Shown one piece after another: positions 55,358 through 64,000 of a stretch of DNA of 64,000 nucleotides. The notes below the pieces were generated by a model. It was not told the origin of the DNA and ran no database searches. It saw nothing but the letters and a program-made list of their open reading frames with translations. A program made the translations under genes and the position numbers. The DNA comes from Lasioglossum baleicum. Lineage: Eukaryota > Arthropoda > Insecta > Hymenoptera > Halictidae. Where the stretch lies: positions 5,704,001 to 5,768,000 of the forward strand of contig NC_134932.1 of assembly GCF_051020765.1 (NCBI RefSeq), written 5' to 3'. Within the stretch, counting starts at the first letter, position 1. The number at the start of each line of letters is the position of its first letter.

Positions 55358-58300
55358 TCAGTGAAACGAGTCTAACAGCGATGGCGGTGTGATCGGCGGT
55401 AAATGATCGCCGCATCTCGGGAAGTTCGGCGGGATCGGTGGCAGATCCGCGTGCGTCCCCACGTGCAGGATTAAGTTCATGCCGATCAATATATGGAACA
55501 GGAAGTGACAATGGAACAGCCAGTATCCTGGAATATGAAAGTATTTTTAGAATAATTTCAACACGTTATTTTCTTGCTATTAAATGCGTCCTAAATGTTT
55601 GTTTTCAAATAGGCGCATTGGCGATAACCAAACATGAGTTTATGCAGTTACTCGAATTAATATTCGGACGCTCTTATAAAAAAAACGATAACTTTTTTAA
55701 TATTGTACTACACGGTAAGGACTATTTTGGGAAGCTAGAGCAATTAGTTTGCTACAGGATGCGAAAAGAAATTTTTCCAAAAATTGCAATTGATCGGAAT
55801 TGTAGAAAAAATACTAAAAGTTGCATTTTACAACTTTTTTATGTGGGGCTATATTGAAAATTTTAAAAATACATTTTGTAGATCTATGTTCATTAAAAAT
55901 ATTCTGAAAATTTCGTCGAAATCGACGTTGCAATGAGCTACAAACGTTCAAAGATGGTAAAAATGGCAGATTTTCACGATTTTCGGCCACTAACTGCAGT
56001 AAATCTAACAATAAGAATTCCTACATCTTTCAATGCCTGTCGTTTTTTCCCGCAACAACCGATTTCGATGAAACTATCACAGTGTATATAATTGACACAG
56101 ACCTACAAAACGTACTTTTAAAATTTTTTAATATAGGTCCACATAGGACAAGTTCAAATCGTATAGTACTATATTTGAAAAGTTATCGTCTTTTTTCGAG
56201 CGTCCAAATATTAATTCGAGTAACTGGATTATTTCACTTACCAGGATTATCTGCGCGGAATCGGAAAATTACGTAGCCGTTGTTTGGAACGGCGATAGTG
56301 TCCTTGGCAGGTGGCAAATTGAACTGTCGATTGAGGAGACCTCTCTTGTCGAGATCGAGCGCGTGCTTCAGATTAATCTTTTTCACGTTCTTGTCAGGCG
56401 AACGACCCATACCGATCACGTTAAACGCGTATCCGTGCAAATGGAAGGGATGCGACAGGTTCGGTTGTTGGACTGCAAGAACCATTAATCATGATCAAAT
56501 ATTCCAACCATCGAGAGCTTCGAGCTTCGTTCAGCTTTTCCAATTTTAATTTATATTTCGTAATCCATAAAATTGCAAATCTAGTATCACACAAAAATAT
56601 CCTTTTAATTAAACTTTAATTAAACTTTAAGAAAAACTGTTTCTAAATCAATCCTTTTTTGTAAGTCTCATTCCAGAATTTGTGAAAACATCGTATAGTT
56701 CAATTTTGATAATATTTATGATTAGACTGCGGATCTTTATGCAAAATAGAAACTTTCTATTTGAATTGCAACAAACTGGGGTGAAATAAATATCTAATTT
56801 CCATGTTGAATATGTTTAATAGGTTAAAACTAACATAGTAGTATATTCAAATCCTTTAAATTTTTCTACTGTCAGAAATTAGACCCCATTTTTATCACAA
56901 ACGCATAAAATCCGCAGTCTATTCATGATGTTTGAGAAATACTTAAATTATGTTCATGTGTTATAATTGTGACATCCATCAGAAAGAAATATTTTTCAAT
57001 TTAAGACTTTTGTAGTATAATTCTGTCGTGTAATTAGTACCTTGAAGAGAATTGAAACAGGAGTGTTAATTTTAACACTTTACCTACCGGAAGCCTATTA
57101 ATAGGATTTTCAATCATTGTGTTGTATCAAAAGAAAGTATAAAAATTTTCTTTTACATTGCAATCTTAAATGAAATTATTAGATGACTTTGTTTAGCCAT
57201 GTTCCATAGATTTCTTAAAATTATGCAATAATCACCGGTCGGGAATGTGTTAAGAATAGGAAAAGAAAATACAGGAGCGAGAGACGAAACGCACCTTCGT
57301 CTACGAGGACCACCTCGACAACGGCGTTGTGTGGTATATCAACCTGATGGGTGCACATGCAGTTGGCGCCACAGTCCGCAGGCCTGTTGTCCCCGTTGCA
57401 GAACTGTTCGGGTGGGATGTCGTCGATTTGCGAAAGCGGAGGCGCCGGCGGAAACGTGAACGAGATTTCATCGACGAGAGAAATTACGTGATCTCCGGTC
57501 GGTGCGACTGTAACCATAACACACGAGGAGAATTGACAGACGGCCTGGTCTCACGGAACGGATTCCGATTTAGCAGGTACCGATGATAATGAACGGCGCG
57601 CGCGGGTTGCGTCAGACCCATCGAGAGTAAAAAGAAGCTATGCTCCGATGCAGAGATCGATGCGGATGGTTTTGCTAAGCCCGGGAGCAAACGAGGATTT
57701 TGAAATCACCGGTTCTTACCCAAGAATCGATTATAAGTCTGCGGCTGGAAGACTTCTTCTGGTCTGTAGAAGAGGAAACGGAATGGCAAGAATATTTTCA
57801 CATCTGGACGCTGCTGAAGAATTCCTTGGTCTATCTGGCGAGCATTCTTCAGCTGGTTCACACAGACCGCGTCTTCTCGTGGACGGCCGCATATGGCGTC
57901 CAGGGGATTCAGCACCTGCTCGACAATATTTATATTTGTAAAACAATGTCCGCGGATGGAGAACAAGGTTTCTGAACTCAATCTTTTGGGGAAGTACGGG
58001 AGGAATAATTAATTTAGTCTCGAGGAGAACAAGGTTCGTGCAGAACACTTATCTTCAGAATTCTCGAGGAGAATTCAAATGAGGACAGCTTTCGTAGAAA
58101 TTGAATAGAGGCGTTCTACTTACGACACCCTGTGGGAGACCAAAGTCATACGTCGGCGCCGTGGTGGTTGGTTGATAAGGACCACGAGCATAACGCAGAA
58201 TGGCGAGCTGTTGAGCACGCGGGATACCACACTCACCGAGAGCACGAACTTGGATCCAGTATGCACCGACTGGCTGGTCAGCATTTATAACGAAATCGTA

Positions 58301-61108
58301 TCGTTCACCTGGAAATCAACGAAGTAGCATTTCAATTTCAAGATACAAGTTGCCAATGCGTTACGAATTTCTTCCTCTTTTACGGTTGTTGCGGATCGCG
58401 CGAGCTACGCGGCGGCACGCGACTTACTTCTTGTCGAACAGGGGAGAGAGAGGTGACGGGGTTGCCAAAAAACCATAACAATGATTCGCTATAGAGGCTC
58501 CTCTTCACCTCTCCCCCCACCGTTCTGACTCTTCGGGCACAGCTGATTACCCGAAGAGTCAGTTGCTTTTCGAACTTTCGCTTCGCTTGAGCGGTTAACA
58601 ATTTGCGTTTAAAACTACCGCTTTGCTTGGGCGATTAATATTTGTTTAAAAATATAGTTCTGCTTGAGCTACACTCACTGCGCTACCTTCTTTTTCAAAC
58701 GCTAACGATCAAAGCCCTAGCGCTCCTTTGACTTTGCTCTTTCCTATTACTTCATTCTAGTTTCTTTTCTATGTTTTAATAGTTTTAAGTTGGTGTCGGG
58801 TTCCTTCAGAATAGTCAGTTAGACTAAGTTGTTTTTAAATAAAGTGGACAAATTGACTGTGCGTTAAACACTAAGCTAAAATCTTTAGTGCCGTTATTTC
58901 AACTCCTTCCACTACCTCGCTATTGCTTAACAACGGTGAATATAAATGGTAAGAAAAGAGAATAGACTCACCAGAGAACGAAATAATGGTGTCCACGTTG
59001 ACTGGTTGCACGGCCTCGCCGTCGGTCGCGATCAGGGTAAGAGGATGACCTTCGAACGTAATCTGAGATGGACAGACCGATCCGAAGGAATTGATCATTC
59101 GGAAACGATAACGGCGGCCGGGAGTTATGGTGAAGACCTCCAGGGGTGTGTTCGTCATGAAACCGGTGTTGGGATCCTACGGCATCGGAAATACGATCTT
59201 TCAAACCCTTTTATTGTTTGTTGGGGAGAACCATCCGACGTTTGCGAAAAAATTGCCGACCGGAGATATCGAGACTCGCGATAACAGTGGATATTGAAAT
59301 CTAAACTGCGATCGAGGCTATAATTTCCAATGATACGGTTGATTCGTGATGAACCATCTAAAAACGACACCGTAGAACGACGACAGAGTATCGTCATGGG
59401 TAGACTACGGATTTTATTGTAGTTATGAGAAAAATGGATCATATACGAGAAGCTGTAAAGACGTTAGAAAAATTACATACCCTAAATTGTCCTTTTCCGT
59501 TGATCAGAACGCTTTCAGGAGCTTGTCCAGTGTTAACAGCCAGACGACCAGGGAAACGTTCAGCTGCGGTCTCGTGGAACCAATCGCTGAGAAGTATGAC
59601 ATGAGTAGTCAGGTCGTAGTCGTACAGGTGACTGTTAGGGTCTTTGCTGGGTGGTTGACGTATCACGATGCTTCCGTAAAGACCGTCTATTTTCTGCAAG
59701 CCGGTATGGGCGTGCCAGAAATGCGTACCCTCGTTGCCAGCCATCCATTGATACCTGTCGACACACAAATGGTGAACATTCGCGCTGCAATAAACACGGA
59801 CACATGAATTTACGACTTACGAGCACCACTCTTCCGAATCAACCCGTTTTCACCTATGCTCTCCTTTAATAGTGGTAAAAATATGAATTATAACTGAAAT
59901 TTTCATTTAAAATTCAATTGAGATTTTCTCGTTGAAAGTGCTTATTCATAGCTTTCCGCTTCGAGTTCAATGATAATCAATTAGCACTGGTTTATAAATC
60001 TTTATGCATGTTCTAATTTTTATACATTATTTTAGAAGATTTCTTGATGTTAAAAGTAAGGCGAATTGTTAAGAATAATGATTACCTAAATGTACTACCC
60101 TCCTGGATGGGACACTGCGTTACAAACGGTACACCGTCGTAGTATTGAGTACCTCTCTGCCAGACTCCGTGCCAGTGAATGGTAACATCCATCCCTTCGA
60201 TGTGGTTCTCTACGTCAATCACGACTTTGTCGCCCTGGCAGACTTGAATGCTTGGTCCCGGTACCATTCTGTTCGCAGTTAGTATACCTCTCTCGACACC
60301 GTCCGCCAGCACACACTGACAGTCACTCCAGACTACGTTGGTCGCGTTAGGGGTGCAAATTTGACATGCACTGTGGATCAAGATCAAAGCAATGGTAAGA
60401 GTCAACAGAACTTAGTTACCATTGAACGCAAATCTACAATTGCTCGATTTATTTTTGTTTGAGATAGATGCATTTTCTTTAAAACGTGATATTTCAACTA
60501 AAGGACAGAAATAAAGCTGTTGCAGTTATTTTAAAAGGAACAATAAATAAGTCCGCGCTTTTAGACACGTTTGACAACTTCATGATGTCGCCAGTGACCC
60601 TAGAGTGTCGTTCAAGGGCTAAGTCACTTTCAACTTTCATGAAAGAGGCAAAATATCTCCAGCCTCCAATGGAAACTGGAGTCGATAGACGGGTTGCAAC
60701 TCCAGCCACTATGTCAAGAAGAGATTAGAAAGGGGGGACACACTTACGCTCCCAGCACGGTATAATATTCGAGGGTGAAGTGGTAGTAGCATATCCTGGG
60801 CGGTTCATTTTCGCGGCAAGCCCTCGCGCATTCATCCGGCGAAGAAAGCGACGGATTTCTACGTAATTCAGCGGTGGCACGTTCACTGTAGTCGAGGGGT
60901 CTCGTTCTCGGTGGTCTGACTGTCACACCTCTGCTACCGAGGTTGTCGATACCGCCGAAACCACTTCGGAACACGTTCCCAGATGGATGTGTTTGGACCA
61001 GACCGTGGCTGGACGGGAAGAAGTTCGACGTGTCATCGGTAAAGATGTTGCCCGTTTTGATAGTGGGCGTCCAGAATGACGACGATGCCGTCTGATCGGT
61101 GGCTACGT
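55358..61108 (-). CDS. Lac2: Laccase 2 (multicopper oxidase), lacks first exon
   Basis: Extracellular phenoloxidase that oxidises N-acyl catecholamines to quinones for cuticle sclerotisation and pigmentation. Nine exons in frame: 61108-60748, 60370-60086, 59754-59481, 59176-58972, 58308-58124, 57915-57720, 57507-57295, 56472-56242, 55527-55358, together 705 codons. Only the signal-peptide exon is absent, since the first visible exon starts mid-codon after a TATGTTACAG acceptor. The N-terminal Cys-rich region typical of insect laccases is present (ECARACRENEPPRICYYHF). Copper ligands (numbering from the first visible codon): HWHG near 186, HFWHAH 226-231, HPFHLHG 580-586, and HCHFLFHILIGM 655-666 with axial Met. 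Conservation to insect laccase 2 is near-continuous (NTGQAPESVLINGKGQFR, RPADCGANCMCTH, LPPAKDTIAVPNNGYV). The C-terminus is PPITPPSLLDSFH. Introns 4, 7 and 8 contain transposable elements. No second set of 3' exons (isoform B type) is visible. Confidence 0.96.
55645..56226. mobile_element. Tc1-like TIR element in laccase intron 8
   Basis: Inverted ends CAGTTACTCGAATTAATATT (left) and AATATTAATTCGAGTAACTG (right), with pairing continuing through GGACGCTC / GAGCGTCC and ACGATAACTTTT / AAAGTTATCGTC. CAGT...ACTG termini are typical of Tc1-like elements. The expected flanking TA is not preserved. It is 582 bases long without transposase, and fills most of the 714-base intron, ending 15 bases from the exon 8 donor. 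Confidence 0.75.
56723..56921 (-). mobile_element. MITE family A in laccase intron 7
   Basis: Reverse-oriented copy beginning TAGACTGCGGATCTTTATGC and ending CGCATAAAATCCGCAGTCTA with TA flanks. The interior is more diverged than in the 20.9 kb copy. Confidence 0.85.
57076..57249. mobile_element. piggyBac-like MITE in laccase intron 7 (deleted form)
   Basis: Same ends as the 33.85 kb element (CACTTTACCTACCGG, and CCGGTCGGGAATGTG on the right), perfect TTAA on both sides (57072-57075, 57250-57253), with about 67 bases of interior lost. It stops 46 bases from the laccase exon 7 donor. Confidence 0.85.
58387..58932. mobile_element. Solo LTR with 5-bp target duplication
   Basis: A 546-base unit starting TGTTGCGGATCGC and ending TATTGCTTAACA (TGTT...AACA termini), flanked on both sides by ACGGT (58382-58386 and 58933-58937). 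It contains AATAAA at 58838-58843 in plus orientation and a perfect 13-bp hairpin CTGACTCTTCGGG / CCCGAAGAGTCAG (58524-58562). These are the marks of a long terminal repeat left by recombination between the two LTRs of a retrotransposon (Gypsy or BEL/Pao type). It occupies most of laccase intron 4 (58309-58971). Confidence 0.82.
59399..59440 (+). repeat. Terminal fragment of MITE family A
   Basis: TAGACTACGGATTTTATTGT and then GAGAAAAATGG match the left end of family A; the rest is missing. It ends about 40 bases from the donor of laccase exon 3 (59481). Confidence 0.5.
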
Positions 61109-62979
61109 CTGTAACATACAAAATCATTAATTTTATTAATTTCTGTTTATTGCTGATTTTTATTTTCATTTTAGACACATTTTATGGCGAGTGAAATTAG
61201 CCGAGTGCATATTTGTTCACAAGCTATAGGAAGATAATAAATCTACCATGATGCAAGCGAATATCTGAGGTGTATACGATTAAAAGAAACAGGCACACAC
61301 AATGCACTCGTCACAATTAATAATTTTCGTTCATTCATGAATCACTTTCTATAATTAGAATGCACATCGCAGTTCAAAATATATGGTCGCCATTAGCTTG
61401 ATGGATTAACAGAAAATGAGATGCTTGGAGAATAATGCGGAGGAGATAGGTAGACCGTATAATGAAGGCAAAGAAAGTGAAGATGCTAAAGTTAGCTGTT
61501 TTGACCTAAATATAGATAACTCCTTGAGCAGAATGTTATGATAAAAATCGGTAAGCACAATTTAAAGCAGGGGTCGTATTAAAAAGATTTAAGGACATGA
61601 GTGCCTTAGTTTCGGCTTAACAAGATAATCATGAGGAGAACAAATTTTTTATTTAGCTCCTGTGTTTTGCAATGAACGTAAATATTTTTTATTTTGCATA
61701 AAGATACTCAACTAAATATGTATTACAAACATGTTTCAAATACGAATTCAAAACCATCCGAGAACCACAAATGACTAATTTGTATTCCTTTTAAAAATGA
61801 CAAGACTATTATTTTTACAAAATGCGAATAAATAGATGTACTCAACAAGAACAGTAATCCAAGTAATACGGACTCGTATTAAGTGCTCGTATCAAGTAAT
61901 CGCGTTCCACTATGAAAGAAGAAATTAATCGCAACATAAATTCCCCTGCTAAAAGAAATTTATAATGGACTTCCTATTATCTAACTCAACAACGTCCCAT
62001 GATATTATTGTGTCAACGAAATTGCTGCAGCTCGACGACAGCTTTCAGAACGACGGAACAGACATTTCCACGTCGGCAAGATAACCATCAGAGGCACCCG
62101 TGGAAATGAAAGTGGAGATAGCAACTGTGTATATCACGTAGAAAAACTCTCAATAAATCAACACGTTACGCGGCCCGCGAAACGGAAATGACATAACGCG
62201 AAAATTGATCCCCGCCGACAAAAAAAGATGTTTACATTTCTTCTATCAGCCTTACAGTAATTCCGGGCGCAAAAACACACACCCGACGGGAATTACTGGT
62301 GGAAATACCGGTCGGGCTTATTCGGGTAATTAAATATAGCCGAATGATGTAGTGCGCGCTATTTGTCGGTGGTACGCACACACGTACGCACGCACGAAGA
62401 GAGAGAGAGAGAGAGAGAGAAGTGGATCGAAAGAGTTCGAGAGAGCACCGAGTGTGCTGAGATTGATCGTCCCGGCACCGACATTACGACGTGCTGAAAT
62501 GATTATTCGAAGAAAGTACGCGGCCGGGCAAGAAGTCTGGAAGGTTCGCGTCCATTTCTCATGCGCCGGCGTGCAAAACTCACGGGGCCCGCGTTTGCTT
62601 TGCGATTTATAAGGAAAAATGGTGGCCATTAAAACGGGGCGCCGAGCCGCGGCACGCATTCATAGAACGAAAAACGCTGGCTGCCGGTCGCGGACACGCT
62701 CGCTCGTTCTGCCTCGAAAGCATGCGAAAGAATGCGATTCACTGACTCCGAGAAATCGCGCCCATGACGGATCCCTGGATCAAGGTGTCCTGTCGCCTGT
62801 TATCCTTCGTGACGCAACCAGATACAACTTCCTTCGACCGGTACCACGCAAAAACCGAGCGCTTGCACTATTTATCCACGGCAAGGTGAAAGAGCAACGT
62901 ATTGGCTCGGCTGCTCTCTGTTATTATTGGGAGGCTCCACTGTTAGCAGCAAACTTTAAAGGCGTTTTTCTCGGAACTA
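61109..62979. other. Laccase 2 intron 1 or upstream, no gene seen
   Basis: The signal-peptide exon of laccase 2 should lie at higher coordinates on the minus strand, but I find no convincing ATG-plus-signal peptide with a phase-matched donor here. The stretch holds a family A MITE remnant (61539-61710), a GA microsatellite (62398-62422) and CpG-containing sequence at 62.5-62.9 kb. Confidence 0.5.
61539..61710 (+). mobile_element. MITE family A remnant without ends
   Basis: The interior (ATAAAAATCGGTAAGCAC, AATTTAAAGCAGG, AGCTCCTGTGTTTTGCAAT, TTTTGCATAAAGAT) follows family A, but both TAGACTGCGGAT termini have been replaced. Confidence 0.7.
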
Positions 62980-63700
62980 ACACATCACTCACAAAGTCTC
63001 CGGTCTAACTAAGAAAAACAAATTTTTTGGACATTTTTTATGTTCTCCGGAACAACTGCCGATTTTGGGTGACCAGAGCGTTCAGCATCATCGGTGCTTG
63101 TACGACCGCGTTTAAATTCAGCATACCAGTCAATAATAGTTGATTTCCCTGGTGCAGAGTCCCCATAATGTTTATCAAACCATTGTTTGGCTTCAACAGT
63201 ATTTTTTCCCCATCAAAAGACAGTGTTTAATCAAAACACGAAATTCCTTTCTGTCCATTGTCTTGAAAATTACAAAACTGGGGTCACTAAAACGACTGTA
63301 ACCTCTAAACTAACGGTCAGAATGCCATGAAATTTTGACACGTACTGTTTGAAGGTTAATTCTACCCAGAAATCACGTGGGTCTGTCAACAATGTTGCCA
63401 TATATGTGCCAGACCGGGGACTTATTGAGTGATGTGTTATATCTTTTAAATTGATGTGTAAGCGAAACTGCTTTTCGTCATTTTCGTCAGATTTTCTATA
63501 GAACTTTAAAAAGCTCTCTTCCCTCTAAGGATCTAACAGTATAGCAGTATGGAAACCACACAAAGTGGAATATCACGCGACGAGATACAACTTCCTTCGA
63601 TCGCGAATCTGTGCGCAAAAAAAAAGCGAGCGCAAACAGTGTCCAGCGGAGACAGGTGAAAGAGGAAGTCCTGGCTGTTCTCTGTTATTACTTTATTGGA
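62818..63700 (+). repeat. ~115-bp direct duplication flanking the mariner copy
   Basis: 62818-62935 and 63581-63700 share ATACAACTTCCTTCGA, a CGCAAAAA stretch, GAGCGC(T/A), GGTGAAAGAG and CTCTGTTATTA in order, with considerable divergence. The mariner element lies between the two copies. Confidence 0.55.
62980..63437 (-). mobile_element. mariner transposon, internally deleted
   Basis: Inverted ends ACACATCACTCA and TGAGTGATGTGT, continuing into AAGTC(T/C)CCGGTCT, with TA on each side (62978-62979, 63438-63439). On the minus strand the transposase N-terminus starts at 63258 (MDRKEFRVLIKHCLLMGK) and continues, after a one-base slip in a run of A, into VEAKQWFDKHYGDSAPGKST and DWYAEFKRGRTSTDDAERSG, the mariner helix-turn-helix region. 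The frame breaks off near 63030. The catalytic D,D34D part is missing, so this copy is dead. Confidence 0.88.
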
Positions 63701-64000
63701 TAATCATCGTTGTTATAGGCACCGATTAACTCATTAACCACCGTGCGGCCGGGTACGGGCCATAAACACACGTGATAATCGTATTAACAAGCGAACAAAG
63801 TAATTTGATGGTCACTCCGTATTTCCTCGTACAGCATTTTCCCCTTAATTACCGGGACGCTCGAGTGATTCCTCGCCGGCCGTTTTCACTACGCGTCGAT
63901 GCTCCGAACCGAGGCCGGTTGAAAAGTCAATTACGGAATCGCGTCGGCGCTCATTTTATTCCATTGTTGTTTTGTTTCGGTGCGTGTGGAGACAGGTCTT
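63438..64000. other. Right edge, no gene seen
   Basis: Apart from the second copy of the duplication described at 62818-63700, I see no gene, splice-supported exon or repeat of known type. Confidence 0.5.

Noticed and set aside
58380..58601. 73-codon minus-strand frame in laccase intron 4, considered as an alternative exon
   Set aside because: It lies inside the solo LTR and encodes nothing like a laccase segment.
62398..62422. GA repeat considered as a regulatory GAGA site cluster
   Set aside because: A plain microsatellite with nothing else around it to support a regulatory role.

Overview
The window is animal nuclear DNA from a holometabolous insect. Four intron-containing protein genes can be recognised: Timp, synapsin, a zona pellucida (ZP) domain membrane protein and laccase 2. 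An ant or another hymenopteran is my guess, from the protein sequences and the short-element-rich introns, but the sequence alone does not prove it. There are no bacterial, organellar, rRNA or CRISPR features, and I found no convincing tRNA.

Layout. (1) About 1-17 kb holds the 5' half of synapsin on the minus strand (exons at 8373-8034, 6654-6401 and 6325-6190; the rest runs off the left edge). The metalloproteinase inhibitor Timp (2256-3717, plus strand) lies inside a synapsin intron in the opposite orientation, a nesting known from flies and vertebrates. A decayed non-LTR retrotransposon (RNase H) abuts the 3' splice site of a synapsin exon. (2) 17119-48646 is one plus-strand gene for a 445-residue single-pass ZP-domain protein. 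A signal-peptide exon is separated by a 27.4 kb intron from eight tightly packed exons at 44626-48646. The big intron contains no gene I recognise but many repeats. (3) 48.6-55.4 kb has no recognisable gene. (4) 55358-61108 (minus) is laccase 2, the cuticle-tanning multicopper oxidase. Nine exons are complete in frame with all copper ligands; only the signal-peptide exon is missing. (5) 61.1-64 kb holds an internally deleted mariner element and low-complexity DNA.

The ZP protein and laccase 2 both belong to epidermal apical matrix and cuticle building. Timp controls extracellular matrix proteolysis. Synapsin acts on synaptic vesicles. They are neighbours, not an operon.

The most unusual content is the mobile-element record. 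It includes a TA-flanked MITE family with TAGACTGCGGAT ends (eight copies plus fragments) and TTAA-flanked piggyBac-like MITEs, one with its empty site preserved in a paralogous repeat. It also includes a perfect-TSD solo LTR, Tc1/mariner-type hairpins and a palindromic family carrying a hammerhead-like GAUC...GAUCGAAACG stem. Several insertions stop within 10-60 bp of splice sites. I found no novel defence or enzymatic system. A 21-bp-stem hairpin in a synapsin intron is the best candidate for an undescribed small RNA gene.
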